A stretch of 64,000 nt of DNA from Phytohabitans suffuscus (GCF_011764565.1 NZ_AP022871.1:8246320-8310319); one strand, 5' to 3'; counted from the stretch's first letter, positions 1-10,519 are shown. Program-made: numbers and translations. The notes: a model not told the origin generated them from the sequence alone.

Positions 1-276
1 CGCCTTGACGTCGTGCAGCGGGGCGGGGAAGCGGGCCTCGGCGGACAGGCGGTAGTCGACGCTCGCCACCGCGTACCCGCGGCGGCGCACGCGGTCGAAG
101 AAGCCCAGCGGGGCGATGGTCTCCGGCAGGGTGCGCCGGTCGCCGGTGCGCCACCCGCCGCCGTGCACCCAGACGACCAGGGGCCACGGGCCGGTGCCGG
201 CGGGCAGGTGCAGGTCGAGGCGGAGCGGGCGGTAGCCGACGACCTCCGCGTACGTGACATCGAGCCGGTTGTCCAC
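1..276 (-). CDS. Alpha/beta hydrolase (carboxylesterase/lipase type), C-terminal part outside window
   Basis: Ninety-two codons of the N-terminal part are visible. The part that should hold the catalytic Ser, Asp and His lies beyond base 1. HGGGW at residues 38-42 is the oxyanion-hole motif of hormone-sensitive-lipase-like and BD-FAE-like esterases, and a SVDYRLS strand follows, as is usual in the family. The GTG start at 276 has AAGG seven bases upstream. No signal peptide is seen, so a cytoplasmic esterase is likely; the substrate cannot be told. It diverges from the next gene across 277 bases in which I see nothing else. Confidence 0.85.
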   Translation of the reverse strand, partial: MDNRLDVTYAEVVGYRPLRLDLHLPAGTGPWPLVVWVHGGGWRTGDRRTLPETIAPLGFFDRVRRRGYAVASVDYRLSAEARFPAPLHDVKA

Positions 277-553
277 CCGGTGACCTTAGCGAGCCGTGGC
301 GCCGGCGAGGTTTGCCCGCTGGCGGCTCGGGTAGCACACGCGCACGACGGGGGGTGAAGGCGGAGCCCGGGCTCGCGTCACGCGTCCCCTGCCGACCGGG
401 CCCCGCCTGGCGCCCCGGGGAGGAGAGCCGGACCACGAGGGGCGGAAGTGCCACCCGTGGCCGGCCGTTCGGCGCCACACTCGAGGTATCCCACGCGCGG
501 CCCGCCCAAACCCCGAGACAGGGACCAGACCGCACCCAGGGAGAGGTTGATCA

Positions 554-1855
554 ATGGCTCGTCCGCGGATCGTCATCGTCGGGGCCGGGTTCGCCGGCTA
601 CCACTGCGCACGCGAGCTGGCCCGGCTCGCCCGGGGCGCGGCGGACATCATGCTCCTCAACCCGACAGACTTCTTCCTGTACCTGCCGCTGCTGCCCGAG
701 GTGGCGGCCTCGGGCCTGGAGCCGCGGCGGATCGCGGTGTCGATACCCGGCACGCTCGGCGGCGGCGTGCGGCTGGTGCTGGGCAGGGCGACCGGCGTCG
801 ACCTCGACCGGCGGCGGGTGCGCTACTCCGACCCGGAGGGTGGCTCGGGCGAGCTGCGCTACGACCGGCTCGTGCTCGCCGCGGGCAGCGTCAACAAGCT
901 GCTGCCCATCCCCGGGGTGGCCGAGCACGCGCACGGGTTCCGCGGCATCCACGAGGCCCTGTACCTGCGCGACCACGTCACCCGCCAGGTCGAGCTGGCC
1001 GACGCCACCGACGACCGGCGGGAGCGGGCGGCGCGGCTCACGTTCGTGGTGGTCGGCGCCGGCTACACCGGCACCGAGGTGGCGGCGCACGGCGCGCTGT
1101 TCACCCGCGACCTGCTCGCGCGCCACCCGCGGCTGGCCGACGACGCGGTGCGGTGGCTGCTGCTGGACGTCGCCGACCGGGTGCTGCCCGACCTCGACCA
1201 GCGGCTGTCCCGCACCGCCGACCGGGTGCTGCGCGAGCGCGACATCGACGTGCGGATGGGCACGTCGGTGAAGGAGGCGACGCACGACGGCGTGCACCTC
1301 AGCGACGGCAACTTCCTGCCCACCCGCACCCTCGTGTGGTGCGTGGGGGTGCGGCCCGACCCGCTCGTCGCCGACCTGGGCCTGGTCACCCACAAGGGGC
1401 GGCTGGTCGTCGACGAGTACCTGGGCGTCCCCGGCCGTCCCGAGGTGCTGGCCTGCGGCGACGCGGCGGCCGTGCCCGACCTGACCCGGCCCGGCGAGAT
1501 CACCGCGATGACCGCGCAACACGCCGAACGCCAGGGCAAGCTGGCCGCGCGCAACATCGCCGCCTCGTACGGCAGGGGCGAGCCCCGCGCGTACAAGCAC
1601 CACGACCTCGGCTTCGTCGTCGACCTCGGCGGCGTGCAGGCGGCGGCCGACCCGCTCGGCGTCCCGCTGGGCGGGCCGGTGGCCAAGGCGCTGACCGCCG
1701 GCTACCACCTGCTCTCGATGCCCGGCAACCGGGTGCGCACCGCCACCGACTGGGCGCTCAACTCGGTGCTGCGGCGCGAGACCGTCCAGCTTGGACTGAT
1801 CCGGGCTCCGGCGGTTCCACTGGACACGGCGAAGCCGGAGGCCCGTACCATGTGA
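554..1855 (+). CDS. FAD/NAD(P)-dependent oxidoreductase, type II NADH dehydrogenase-like
   Basis: A 433-residue flavoprotein with two dinucleotide-binding folds: GAGFAG at residues 10-15 (FAD) and [12 protein letters not shown] near residue 165 (NADH). ACGDAAAV in the C-terminal third is the second FAD contact. The tail, with GFVVDLGG and a late hydrophobic or amphipathic stretch, matches NDH-2 enzymes, which pass electrons from NADH to quinone at the inner membrane face without pumping protons. Family knowledge supports this role, but related proteins include ferredoxin and sulfide:quinone reductases. GGGAGAGG precedes the ATG. The MFS gene starts two bases after its stop, so the two are probably co-transcribed. 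Confidence 0.85.
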   Translation: MARPRIVIVGAGFAGYHCARELARLARGAADIMLLNPTDFFLYLPLLPEVAASGLEPRRIAVSIPGTLGGGVRLVLGRATGVDLDRRRVRYSDPEGGSGELRYDRLVLAAGSVNKLLPIPGVAEHAHGFRGIHEALYLRDHVTRQVELADATDDRRERAARLTFVVVGAGYTGTEVAAHGALFTRDLLARHPRLADDAVRWLLLDVADRVLPDLDQRLSRTADRVLRERDIDVRMGTSVKEATHDGVHLSDGNFLPTRTLVWCVGVRPDPLVADLGLVTHKGRLVVDEYLGVPGRPEVLACGDAAAVPDLTRPGEITAMTAQHAERQGKLAARNIAASYGRGEPRAYKHHDLGFVVDLGGVQAAADPLGVPLGGPVAKALTAGYHLLSMPGNRVRTATDWALNSVLRRETVQLGLIRAPAVPLDTAKPEARTM

Positions 1856-1857
1856 TC

Positions 1858-3318
1858 ATGGTGCGCTACGCGGAGGCGGCCGGCCGGTGGGTGCTGCTGG
1901 CCACCGTCCTCGGCTCGGGGCTCACGTTCCTGGACGCCACCGTCGTCAACATCGCGCTGCCCCGGATCGGCGAGGAATTCGGCGCCGGCGCGGCCGCTCT
2001 GCAGTGGACGGTCAACGGCTACACGCTCAGCCTCGCCGCGCTCATCCTGCTCGGCGGCTCGCTCGGCGACCGGTTCGGGCGGCGCCGCGTGTTCGTGGTC
2101 GGCGTCGCCTGGTTCGCCGCCGCCTCCCTGCTGTGCGGCCTCGCGCCGAACGTGCAGACGCTCATCGCCGCCCGCGTCCTGCAGGGCGTCGGCGGCGCGC
2201 TGCTCACGCCCGGGTCGCTGGCGATCCTGGAGGCGTCGTTCGAGTCCGACGACCGGGCCAGGGCGATCGGCGCCTGGTCCGGCCTGGCCGGGGTGGCCGG
2301 GGCGGTCGGGCCGTTCCTCGGCGGGTGGCTGGTCGAGGTGGCCACCTGGCGGCTGGTCTTCCTGATCAACGTGCCGCTGGCCGCGCTCGCCGTCCACGTC
2401 GCGCTGCGCCACGTGCCCGAGTCGTCCAACCCCGCCGCCGCCCGCGGCTTCGACGCCGGCGGCCTGCTCACCGGCGCGGCCGGCCTGGCCGGGCTCACGT
2501 ACGGCTTCACCGCCTGGGCCGCCGACGGGCCCGGGTCACCGGCCGTGCTGACCGCGCTCGCGGTCGGCGCCGCCTCGATCGCGGCGTTCATCGCGATCGA
2601 GCACCGGTCGAGCCACCCGATGCTGCCGCTCGACCTGTTCCGGATCCGCCCGTTCACCGCGGCCAACCTCGTCACGTTCGCCGTGTACGCGGCGCTCGGC
2701 GGCGTCTTCTTCCTCGTCGTGCTCAACCTCCAGGTGGTCTCCGGGTTCAGCCCGCTCACCGCCGGCACCGCGCTGCTGCCGGTCACCGCGCTGATGCTGG
2801 CGCTCTCCGCCCGCGCCGGCGCGCTCGGCCAGCGGATCGGCCCGCGCATCCCGATGACCGCCGGCCCGCTGGTCTGCGCGGTCGCGCTGCTGCTGCTGTC
2901 CCGGATCGGCGCCGGCGCGGGATACCTGGCCGACGTGCTGCCCGGCGCGGTCCTGCTCGGCCTGGGCCTGTCGCTGACCGTCGCACCGCTGACCGCCACC
3001 GCGCTCGGCTCGGTGCCCGAGCGGCACGCCGGCATCGCCAGCGGCGTCAACAACGCGGTCGCCCGCGCCGCCGGCCTGCTCGCCGTCGCGATCCTCCCGC
3101 TCGCCGCCGGCATCGGCGCGGGCAGCCTCACCGACGCGGGCGACCTCGCACCGGTGTACCGCGACGCCATGCGCATCTGCGCCGGCCTGCTGGTGGCCGG
3201 CGCGGCCGCCGCGGCGCTGTGGGTGCCGCGCAGGGTGACCAGGCCCGAGCCGATCCCGGTCCATTGCGGTGTCACCGGCCCACCGCCGCGCCGGCTTGCG
3301 GAACAATCGCCAAGGTGA
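1858..3318 (+). CDS. MFS drug-efflux transporter, DHA2 (EmrB/QacA) type
   Basis: A 486-residue membrane protein with about 14 predicted hydrophobic segments, the number typical of the DHA2 drug:proton antiporters. It starts inside TM1 with [12 protein letters not shown], the motif of this family, and has motif A (GDRFGRRR) after TM2 and [13 protein letters not shown] near TM4-5. Start: ATG 1858, two bases after the flavoprotein stop, so translation is probably coupled. The dehydrogenase gene begins right at its end. The substrate is not predictable from sequence. Confidence 0.9.
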   Translation: MVRYAEAAGRWVLLATVLGSGLTFLDATVVNIALPRIGEEFGAGAAALQWTVNGYTLSLAALILLGGSLGDRFGRRRVFVVGVAWFAAASLLCGLAPNVQTLIAARVLQGVGGALLTPGSLAILEASFESDDRARAIGAWSGLAGVAGAVGPFLGGWLVEVATWRLVFLINVPLAALAVHVALRHVPESSNPAAARGFDAGGLLTGAAGLAGLTYGFTAWAADGPGSPAVLTALAVGAASIAAFIAIEHRSSHPMLPLDLFRIRPFTAANLVTFAVYAALGGVFFLVVLNLQVVSGFSPLTAGTALLPVTALMLALSARAGALGQRIGPRIPMTAGPLVCAVALLLLSRIGAGAGYLADVLPGAVLLGLGLSLTVAPLTATALGSVPERHAGIASGVNNAVARAAGLLAVAILPLAAGIGAGSLTDAGDLAPVYRDAMRICAGLLVAGAAAAALWVPRRVTRPEPIPVHCGVTGPPPRRLAEQSPR

Positions 3319-3323
3319 GCGAC

Positions 3324-4331
3324 ATGCTGGCGTGGGAGGTGCACCGGCCGGGCCCGGTCGCGACCGGCCCGCTGCGCGCGGTACGCCGGCCCCGCCCGGA
3401 GCCGGCGGCGGGGGAACTGCTGCTACGGGTACGCGCGTGCGCCGTCTGCCGGACCGATCTGCACGTGGCCGAGGGCGACCTGCCGGTGCGCCGCCGGAAC
3501 GTGGTCCCCGGCCACGAGATCGTCGGCGAGGTGGTCGGGCTCGGCCCCGGGACGCGGGGAGACGGGGGCTTCCGGGAGGGGGAGCGGGTCGGCGTGGCCT
3601 GGCTGCGGCACACCGACGGCACCTGCCGGTACTGCGCGCGGGGCGCGGAGAACCTCTGCCCCGCGTCCCGCTACACCGGCTGGGACGCCGACGGCGGCTA
3701 CGCGCGGTACACGGTCGCCCCGGCCGCGTACGTGTACCGGCTGCCCGAGCGCTACTCGGACATCGAGGTCGCGCCGCTGCTGTGCGCCGGCATCATCGGC
3801 TTCCGCGCGCTGCGCCGCGCCGACCTGCCGCCCGGCGGCCGCCTCGGCGTGTACGGCTTCGGCGCCTCCGCCCACCTGGCCGCCCAGGTCGCGATCGCCC
3901 AGGGCGCGCGGGTGCACGTGCTCACCCGCGGGGCGGCCGCCCGCGACCTCGCCCTCGAGCTGGGCGCCGCCTCGGTGGGCGGCGCGTACGACCGGCCGCC
4001 CGAGCCGCTGGACGCCGCGATCCTCTTCGCCCCGGCCGGTGAGCTCGTGCCGGTCGCGCTGGCCGCCCTCGACCGCGGCGGCACCCTCGCGATCGCCGGC
4101 ATCCACCTGACGGGGATCCCGCCGCTGGACTACGAGCGGCACCTCTTCCAGGAGCGGCAGGTGCGCAGCGTCACCGCCAACACCCGGCAGGACGGGCGCG
4201 ACCTGCTGGCCTTCGCCGCCGAGCACCCGCTGCGGGTCACCACCACGCCGTACCCGCTGCGGTCCGCCGACGCCGCGCTGGCCGACCTGGCCGCCGGGCG
4301 GGTCAACGGCGCCGCCGTGCTCGTCCCGTGA
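3324..4331 (+). CDS. Zinc-binding alcohol dehydrogenase (AdhP/AdhA-like), atypical structural zinc site
   Basis: A 335-residue medium-chain dehydrogenase. The catalytic-zinc ligands are recognisable as VCRTD (about residue 40) and GHE (about residue 62), with a Rossmann fold near residue 170 ([12 protein letters not shown]). The structural-zinc loop reads [16 protein letters not shown], so only three of the usual four cysteines are present; the first position is Asp. ATG 3324 is chosen because AAGGTGAG lies just upstream. GTG 3315, overlapping the MFS stop as GTGA, is the alternative. It probably reduces aldehydes or oxidises primary alcohols with NAD(P)(H). Confidence 0.85.
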   Translation: MLAWEVHRPGPVATGPLRAVRRPRPEPAAGELLLRVRACAVCRTDLHVAEGDLPVRRRNVVPGHEIVGEVVGLGPGTRGDGGFREGERVGVAWLRHTDGTCRYCARGAENLCPASRYTGWDADGGYARYTVAPAAYVYRLPERYSDIEVAPLLCAGIIGFRALRRADLPPGGRLGVYGFGASAHLAAQVAIAQGARVHVLTRGAAARDLALELGAASVGGAYDRPPEPLDAAILFAPAGELVPVALAALDRGGTLAIAGIHLTGIPPLDYERHLFQERQVRSVTANTRQDGRDLLAFAAEHPLRVTTTPYPLRSADAALADLAAGRVNGAAVLVP

Positions 4332-4377
4332 TCGACCACCGTCCTGGGGTGCGTGGGGCACGAGCATACTTAGGCGC

Positions 4378-4824
4378 GTGGCGCACGACTTCGAGCTCGG
4401 GACCGACGGTCCGAAGGTGCTCGTCGTGGGTGTGGACGGCTCGACCACGTCGATGCGCGCCGGTGCGTACGCCGCCGGTCTGGCCCGCCGCCAGCGCTCC
4501 CGCCTCGTCGTCGTGTACGTCTCCCGGCCGGGCGCGTTCGTCGGCCTGGCGCCGGGCGCGGCGGCCGTGGCGCGGCAGGCCGACCACGAGCTGGCCGAGG
4601 ACCTGCGCCGCCAGGTGGCCGAGGGCGTCGCCTGGACCGGGATCAGGGCGCAGTTCCACGAGGTCCACGGCGACCCCTACATCGAGATCCTGCGGGTCGC
4701 CGACGAGGTCAACGCCGACGGCGTGATCGTGGGGGCGTCGATGCGCGCCGGCCACCGCTTCGCCGGCTCGCTCGCGATCCGCCTGGTCAAGGCCGGACGG
4801 TGGCCGGTCACCGTCGTGCCGTAA
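4378..4824 (+). CDS. Universal stress protein (UspA family), single domain
   Basis: A 148-residue protein with one Usp fold: VVGVDGSTTS in the first strand/loop, DGVIVGAS and a G/S-rich nucleotide loop before PVTVVP at the end. The middle stretch PGAFVGLAPGAAAV is unusual. Such proteins bind ATP or are dimeric stress modulators in the cytoplasm. The GTG start at 4378 lies seven bases after CATACT (4365-4370), a -10-like box, so a leaderless transcript is likely and no ribosome binding site is needed. Confidence 0.85.
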   Translation: MAHDFELGTDGPKVLVVGVDGSTTSMRAGAYAAGLARRQRSRLVVVYVSRPGAFVGLAPGAAAVARQADHELAEDLRRQVAEGVAWTGIRAQFHEVHGDPYIEILRVADEVNADGVIVGASMRAGHRFAGSLAIRLVKAGRWPVTVVP

Positions 4825-4951
4825 GCGCCCACGCCCGGCGGGCGCCGGCGTCTCCCGCGGGCCTGGCGAGCCAGGTGGGTACGTCGCCCCGGTCCGCGGC
4901 CAGCGGCACGAGTCGACTGTGGAGAGTGGATCGAACGCGGCGGACGGTGGA

Positions 4952-5932
4952 TCAGGCGTGGCCGCGGAAGGTGCGGCGGTAGGCGGTCGGCGGCACGCCG
5001 ATGGAGAGCTGGAACTGCTGGCGCAGCGCCGCGGCGGTGCCGAAGCCGGACTGCCGCGTGACCTGGTCGACGCCGAGGTCGGTCGTCTCCAGCAGCAGCC
5101 GGGCGCGGTCGACGCGCTGCTGGAGCAGCCACCGGGACGGGCTGGCGCCGGTCTCCTCACGGAACCGCCGGGTGAACGTGCGCACGCTCATCCGCGCGTG
5201 CCCGGCCATCGCGCGCAGGGTCAGCGGCTCGCCGAGGCGGGCCAGGGCCCACTCGCGGGTGGGCGCGGTGCCGCTCGCGCCGACCTCGGGCACCGGGCGC
5301 TCGGTGTACTGCGCCTGGCCGCCCTCGCGCCACGGCGGCACCACGCACCGGCGGGCGGCGCTGTTGGCCACCCCGGCGCCGTGGTCGCGGCGGATGATGT
5401 GCAGGCACAGGTCGATCCCGGCGGCCACGCCGGCCGAGGTCAGGATCTCGCCGTCGTCGATGAAGAGCACGTCGGGGTCGAGCCTGACCTTCGGGTACAG
5501 GGTGCGGAACGCGTCCGCGTGCGCCCAGTGGGTGGCGGCGGGGCGGTCGTCGAGCAGGCCGGCGGCGGCGAGCACGAACGAGCCGGTGCAGATCGACACC
5601 ACGCGCGCGCCCCGGCCGTGCGCGGCCCGCAGCGCCTCGCCGACCGCGGGGTCGAGCGTGCCGTCGGTGAGCGGGGCGCCGTCGTGGATGCCCGGCACCA
5701 CCACCGTGTCGGCGCTCCGGGTCAGCTCCAGGCCGTGGTCGGGCATGACCTGGAAACGGGCGGCGGAGCGCACCGGGCCGCCGGTCGGCGTGCAGACGTC
5801 CACCGCGTACCGCCGGTCGCCGCGCGTGTCGCGGGCGGCGCCGAGCACCTGGGACGGGGTGCCGAGGTCGAGCCCGACGACGTGGTCGAGGGCGAGCACG
5901 GCCACGCGGTGCGCGTTCCTGGCGATCGTCAT
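4952..5932 (-). CDS. GlxA-family transcriptional regulator (DJ-1/PfpI + AraC HTH)
   Basis: A 326-residue protein. Residues 1-190 form a class-I glutamine-amidotransferase-like (DJ-1/PfpI) domain with the nucleophile-elbow-like VVSICTGSFVLAAAG. The C-terminal 100 residues are a double helix-turn-helix of AraC type (MRTFTRRFREETGASP is the second helix region). These regulators usually act on neighbouring genes, here probably the divergent MFS gene. ATG 5932 has TACACT seven bases upstream (5940-5945 on the plus strand), so the transcript is probably leaderless. Confidence 0.88.
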   Translation of the reverse strand: MTIARNAHRVAVLALDHVVGLDLGTPSQVLGAARDTRGDRRYAVDVCTPTGGPVRSAARFQVMPDHGLELTRSADTVVVPGIHDGAPLTDGTLDPAVGEALRAAHGRGARVVSICTGSFVLAAAGLLDDRPAATHWAHADAFRTLYPKVRLDPDVLFIDDGEILTSAGVAAGIDLCLHIIRRDHGAGVANSAARRCVVPPWREGGQAQYTERPVPEVGASGTAPTREWALARLGEPLTLRAMAGHARMSVRTFTRRFREETGASPSRWLLQQRVDRARLLLETTDLGVDQVTRQSGFGTAAALRQQFQLSIGVPPTAYRRTFRGHA

Positions 5933-6016
5933 GCCCCCGAGTGTATGGCCGGATTCTTGCGTATGATGGCTCGCCGGCCACTCGTGGTCGGGTACCCCTT
6001 GATCGAGACTCGGACC

Positions 6017-7323
6017 GTGACCCGTCGTCCTCACCCGGCCTGGCTCGTGGCCGGCGTCGCGTTCGTCGCGCTGGTCGGCGCCGCCGGCTTCCGCGCCACG
6101 CCGGCCGTGATGCTGCACCCGCTGCACGAGGAGTTCGGCTGGCCGCTCGCCACGATCTCCGCGTCCGTCTCGGTCAACCTGGTCCTGTTCGGACTCACCG
6201 CGCCGTTCGCGGCCGCGCTGATGGAGAAGTTCGGGATGCGGCGGGTGGTCGCCGCCGCCCTCGCGCTCGTCGCGCTCGGCAGCGGGCTGACCGTCCTGAT
6301 GAACGCCAGCTGGCAGCTCGTCCTCTGCTGGGGCGTGCTGGTCGGCCTGGGTACCGGGTCGATGGCGCTCGCGTTCGTGGCGACGGTGACCGGCCGCTGG
6401 TTCGTCAAGCGGCGGGGCCTGGTCACCGGCGTGCTGACCGCGGGCGGCGCGGCCGGCCAGCTCGTCTTCCTGCCGCTGCTGGCCGCCGTGATCGAGGCGA
6501 ACGGCTGGCGCACCGCCGCGCTGATCGTCTCCGGGCCGCGCTCGCCGTCGTACCCCTGGTGCTGTGGCGGCTGCGCGACAAGCCGTCCGACCTCGGGGTG
6601 ACGGCGTACGGCGCCACCGGCGAAGCGCCCCCGCCACCGGTCACCGGCGGCGCGGCCGCCCGGGCCCTCGGCGCGCTGCGGGCGGCGGCCCGGACCCGGG
6701 CCTTCTGGCTGCTGGCCGGCGGCTTCGCGATCTGCGGCGCCACCACCAACGGCCTGGTCGGCACCCACTTCATCCCGGCCGCCCACGACCACGGCATGGC
6801 GCAGACCACGGCCGCCGGCCTGCTCGCGCTGATCGGGCTCTTCGACATCGCCGGCACGATCGCCTCCGGCTGGCTCACCGACCGGGTGGACGGCCGGGTG
6901 CTGCTCGGCGCCTACTACGCGCTGCGCGGCGGCTCGCTGCTGGTGCTGCCCAGCCTCTTCGCCGACGCGGCCGGCCCGAGCATGCTCGTGTTCGTCGTCT
7001 TCTACGGCCTGGACTGGGTGGCCACGGTGCCGCCGACGGTCGCGCTCTGCCGCGAGTACTTCGGCGCCGCCGGCCCGGTCGTCTTCGGCTGGGTCTTCGC
7101 CGCGCACCAGGTCGGCGCGGCGGTGGCGGCCACGGCCGCCGGGGTGGTCCGCGACCAGCTCGGCACGTACGCGCTGGCCTGGTACGTCGCCGGCGGCCTC
7201 TCGATCGGCGCGGCCGTGCTCTCGCTGCTGCTGCGCCGCACCGGCACGGTGGTCCCGGTGCCGGCCCCGCCGCCCGCCCCGAAGGTCCGGGTCGGCTGGC
7301 GGCTGCGCCCCGCCGAGGAGTGA
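6017..7323 (+). CDS. MFS transporter (monocarboxylate/OFA-like), reading frame interrupted by one missing base
   Basis: The N-terminal half (from GTG 6017, MTRRPHPAW) and the C-terminal half (ending RLRPAEE) are in different frames. The shift falls at about 6534, where restoring one G in TCCGGG_CCGCG gives a continuous alignment-like sequence ALIVSG-AALAVVPLVLW. The restored protein has about 435 residues, about 12 hydrophobic segments and a 6+6 layout, as in MFS carriers. TATGAT at 5962-5967 is a good -10 box for it. I read it as an assembly deletion, but a true pseudogene cannot be excluded. It diverges from the GlxA-type regulator, its likely controller. Confidence 0.75.
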
Positions 7324-7336
7324 GCGGTCATTGATT

Positions 7337-7355
7337 CCTACTAAACCCATAGGCT
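7337..7355 (+). promoter_or_regulatory. Operator-like motif overlapping the -10 box of the molybdopterin oxidoreductase gene
   Basis: CCTACTAAACCCATAGG (7337-7353) is an imperfect inverted repeat (CCTA...TAGG) that overlaps TAGGCT (7350-7355), the likely -10 box. Almost the same 17 bases occur at 38182-38198 in front of the cysteine dioxygenase gene. Confidence 0.5.
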
Positions 7356-7366
7356 AACGTCCTTGT

Positions 7367-8610
7367 ATGCGAGAGGCGGAGTACGACCGGACACGACTGG
7401 GGCAGTTCCTGGCGGGGGAGGCACGCGCGGACGGGCTCACCCGGCGCGGCCTGATGCGCCTGTCGGCCGGCGTCGGCCTCGGCGTCGCGGCGGGCGCGGC
7501 GATCGGCGGTGCGGCCGCGCCCGCCCTGGCCGCCGACCCGCCGATCCTCAAGCCGCTCCCGCCGGACCTCTTCACCGCCTTCGGCACCAACGCCGAGACG
7601 AAGTGGGAGTCGCTGCGCGGCACCGGCCACCTCGTGCCGGTGGACCGCTTCTTCGTGCGCAACCACACGCTGACCCCGCGGATCGACCCGGACGCCTGGC
7701 GGCTGCGCCTGTTCGGCACCGGCCTGCGCGGTGCGCCCACCGCCGGCGCGCCGGTCGAGATCAGCTACCGCCAGCTGCGCCGCCTGCCGTCGGACACCGT
7801 CACCGCGGCGATCGAGTGCGCGGGCAACGGGCGCAGCTTCTTCACCAGCCAGCAGGGCAGGCCGTCTCGGGCACCGCGTGGAAGCTCGGCGCGATCGGCG
7901 TGGCCCGCTGGACGGGCGTGCGGCTGTCCACTGTGCTCAAGCACGCCGGCCTGAGCCGCGAGGCGGTCGACGTGCAGCCGGTCGGCCTCGACCCCAACTT
8001 CGTCAGCGGCGGCGTCGACCTCGGCCCGGTGCGCCGCCCGCTGCCGATCGAGAAGGCGCTGCACGACGTGCTGCTCGCGTACGAGATGAACGGCGAGCCG
8101 CTCCCGCCCGACCACGGCTTCCCGGTGCGCGTGGTGGTGCCGCACTGGATCGGCATCTCCTCGATCAAGTGGCTGGGCCAGCTCGAGGTCTCCGCCGAGC
8201 CGATCTTCTCGCCGTGGAACACCCAGTTCTACCGCCTCTTCGGCCCCACCTACCCGGTGGACGGCGAGCTGGTGAGCCGCCAGACCGTGAAGAGCGCGTT
8301 CGAGCTGCCGTGGGAGGCCACCCTCAGCGCCGGCCGCCAGACGCTGCGCGGCCGCTCCTGGTCCGGCAACGGGCGGATCCGCCGGGTCGAGGTCAGCACC
8401 GACGGCCGCACCTGGCGCCCGGCCCGCGCCATCGGTCACGGCCACGCGTGGCAGCGTTGGGAGCTCCCGTGGCACCCCGCGCCCGGCACCTACACCCTGC
8501 GCGCCCGCGCCGCCGACGTGGCCGGCGTGACGCAGCCGGACACGGTGCCGCACAACACTCTGGGCTACCTGTTCGGCGCGGTCGTCCGGCACCCGGTGAC
8601 CGTCGTCTAG
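7367..8610 (+). CDS. Tat-exported molybdopterin-dependent oxidoreductase (sulfite oxidase family), one missing base
   Basis: The N-terminus carries a twin-arginine signal (TRRGLMRLSAGVGLG, residues 24-38) with cleavage near ALAA, so the enzyme should act outside the membrane. IECAGNGR (about residue 145) holds the Mo-ligand cysteine of the sulfite oxidase fold. The C-terminal half is the Ig-like dimerisation domain (VEVSTDGRTWRPA). The frame breaks at about 7858, where CAGGGC_AGGCC lacks one C; restoring it gives QQGQAVSGTAWKLGAIG. The restored length is about 414 residues, normal for the family. It probably oxidises sulfite or a related compound; the shared operator with cysteine dioxygenase supports a sulfur role. 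Confidence 0.8.
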
Positions 8611-8808
8611 CCCGCAGACCCGGCAGGCTCGGGCCATCGCGCGACGCCCGCACTGGTCCGGCCCCGACGCCGCTCAGCCTCGTCTGACCGCGGTCCACGA
8701 TCACCCGGCGGCAAGCAGAAACCAGGCGATTTCAGCCGTGGATCCACCCGCACCCCACGAACCTCGCGTGGGGGAGGACGGACCCATGACCGCGGGGGCG
8801 ATCGCGGC

Positions 8809-8858
8809 GGATCGTGGTATGAAACCGCCCTCATGGGGGCGGATCCGTACCACGATCC
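8809..8858. repeat. Dispersed palindromic element, copy A
   Basis: The outer arms GGATCGTGGTA / TACCACGATCC (11 bp) and inner arms CCGCCC / GGGCGG enclose a short loop. Three other copies lie at 40147-40198, 51537-51584 and 58477-58525. This copy sits between convergent genes. Confidence 0.9.
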
Positions 8859-8899
8859 CTCGAACGGGCCCCGCCGCCTACGCCGCGGTCCGGCTCCCG

Positions 8900-8946
8900 G
8901 ATCTTGACGAGTTAGGGCTCGAACCCGACCCTGAATTGTCAAGATC
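8900..8946. terminator. Inverted repeat between convergent genes, possible bidirectional terminator
   Basis: GATCTTGAC (8900-8908) and GTCAAGATC (8938-8946) are perfect 9-bp arms, with AGGG/CCCT pairing further in. There is no T-run. Its place between two gene ends suits a terminator, but this is inference. Confidence 0.4.
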
Positions 8947-9193
8947 TGGAGTCGGGGCCAGGGTGCGGGTCCGTCTGCCGCACAGGGGCTACCACCCCGC
9001 ACGTGATACGACCCGTTTCCCGCCTGCGGTGCGATGGTCTGGGGCTTGGCGCGCGGGGCCGGCAGCGGAGGTCGGGGAAGTCGGCTCGCCCCGCGAGCCG
9101 CCGGCCGCAGCGGTGCCCGCGGGAGCGTGCGGTCCGCCGCTGGCGCGGACCGGGGCACGGCTTCAGGTCTTTCAGGTCTTTGTCCGTGGGCGG

Positions 9194-10483
9194 TCAGGGC
9201 ACCTCGACGGCGAGGCGTTCGGGGCGGGCCTGGCGGATCGGGGTGAGGGTGCCGACGACGGCCACGAGCATGCAGGCCACGCCGGCGACGAGCGTGGTGG
9301 CCGGTACGCCGTAGGTGGCGGCGGAGCCGGTCAGCACCGCCGCGCCGACCGGCCCGAGCGCCGAGTGGATCGTCCAGAACGACGATGTCACCCGGCCCAG
9401 CAGGTGGTCCGGGGTCACCTCCTGGCGCAGCGACATGGAGCAGATCCCGGCCACGCCGATGCCGAAGACGACGGTGGTGGCGAGCGCGGCCACCACCGGG
9501 ACGCTGCGGGTCATGCCGATGCCGGCGATGGCCAGGCCGCACAGCGCGTACGAGCCGATCCAGCAGGTGCCGAAGCCCCACGTGCGCCGGGCGGGGGCCA
9601 CCACGAGCGCCGCGACGATCGTGCCGGCGGCGGCGGTGGCCAGCACGTACCCGACCGTGGTGTCCGGCCGCCGCAGCTCGTGCCCCACGTAGTAGACGAT
9701 GATGTCGGTCAGCCCGAGCGTGAGGAACGTCAGGAACCACAGCAGCATGGTCAGCGCGCGCAGCACCGGGTGCCGCCACAGGAAGCGCACGCCGACGACC
9801 AGGTCGCGCCAGGACGGGCCGTCCGGCTGCCGGGGGTCGCCGACCGGCGTGCGTACCCGCAGCCGCACGAAGCAGAGCCCGATCGCGGAGACGGTGAACG
9901 TGACCGCGTCGATCGCGATGGCGGCGGTCGGGCCGTACAGCCCGGAGAGGATGCCGGCGAGCACCGGACCGCCCACGGCGGCGGCCGCGTAGGTGGCGGA
10001 GAGGCGGGCGTTCGCCTCGGTGATCCGCTCGGGGTCGACGAGGTTGGGCAGCGCCGCCACGTACGTCACCCGGAATATCATCGCGAATCCGGCGGCGAGC
10101 GGCACGATGACGTACAGGAGCCAGATCTGCGGCGATACGAGCCACACGATCGGGATGAGCGCGAAAAGCAGTGCGCGGGACACGTCGCAGAAGATCAGCA
10201 GCAGCCGCCGGTCGACCCGGTCGGCGAGCGCGCCGGCGAACACCCCGGTGAGGATCGTCGCGGCGCCGGCGAGTCCGGTCAGCAGCCCCATCTGCGAGAC
10301 TGATCCGGTGCCGCGGAGTACGAGAAGGGGAATTGCCACATAGGAGAACGAGTCGCCCGCGACGGACAGCGTCTGTACCACCCAGAACAGCGTAAAGTCG
10401 CGATCTCGCCACAGCGACGCGGAGACCATGGCGTATTGGATCATTAACTGCCCGTGTTCGTCAGTATCGATGGGCGTTAACAT
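9194..10483 (-). CDS. MFS transporter (MFS_3/EntS-like exporter)
   Basis: About 430 residues with some 10-12 hydrophobic segments. SLWRDRDFTLFWVVQTLS at the start of TM1, GALADRVDRRLLL (motif A) and LLGRVTSSFWTI (second-half motif A region) are typical of the EntS-like branch, which exports siderophores or macrolides. Start is uncertain: ATG 10483 adds about 18 residues before the family start; ATG 10444 and ATG 10429 are alternatives and none has a good ribosome binding site. It diverges from the Asp-box protein gene; the gap has TTGACA at 10491-10496. Confidence 0.88.
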   Translation of the reverse strand: MLTPIDTDEHGQLMIQYAMVSASLWRDRDFTLFWVVQTLSVAGDSFSYVAIPLLVLRGTGSVSQMGLLTGLAGAATILTGVFAGALADRVDRRLLLIFCDVSRALLFALIPIVWLVSPQIWLLYVIVPLAAGFAMIFRVTYVAALPNLVDPERITEANARLSATYAAAAVGGPVLAGILSGLYGPTAAIAIDAVTFTVSAIGLCFVRLRVRTPVGDPRQPDGPSWRDLVVGVRFLWRHPVLRALTMLLWFLTFLTLGLTDIIVYYVGHELRRPDTTVGYVLATAAAGTIVAALVVAPARRTWGFGTCWIGSYALCGLAIAGIGMTRSVPVVAALATTVVFGIGVAGICSMSLRQEVTPDHLLGRVTSSFWTIHSALGPVGAAVLTGSAATYGVPATTLVAGVACMLVAVVGTLTPIRQARPERLAVEVP

Positions 10484-10519
10484 CTTCACATTGACATGCG
10501 TACGGTATGTTTTGCGTGT

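Larger units (their letters stand above)
8611..9193. other. Intergenic region between convergent genes, with two large inverted repeats
   Basis: I find no convincing gene here. It holds copy A of the dispersed palindrome (8809-8858), a second inverted repeat (8900-8946), and a TCAGGTCTT direct repeat near 9165. Confidence 0.6.

Noticed and set aside
448-1857. Long alternative-frame and antisense ORFs across most genes (for example the N-terminal extension of the 1858 MFS frame)
   Set aside because: Very high GC removes stop codons, so these shadow frames are expected; their translations are Arg/Pro/Ala-rich without domains.
6534-6534. Programmed ribosomal frameshifting as the cause of the split genes
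   Set aside because: No common slippery site or stimulatory structure is shared, many unrelated genes are affected, and all need the same one-base correction.
8900-8946. tRNA-like T-arm (GGGTTCGAGCCC on the minus strand)
   Set aside because: No cloverleaf can be built around it; the sequence is explained by a longer inverted repeat.
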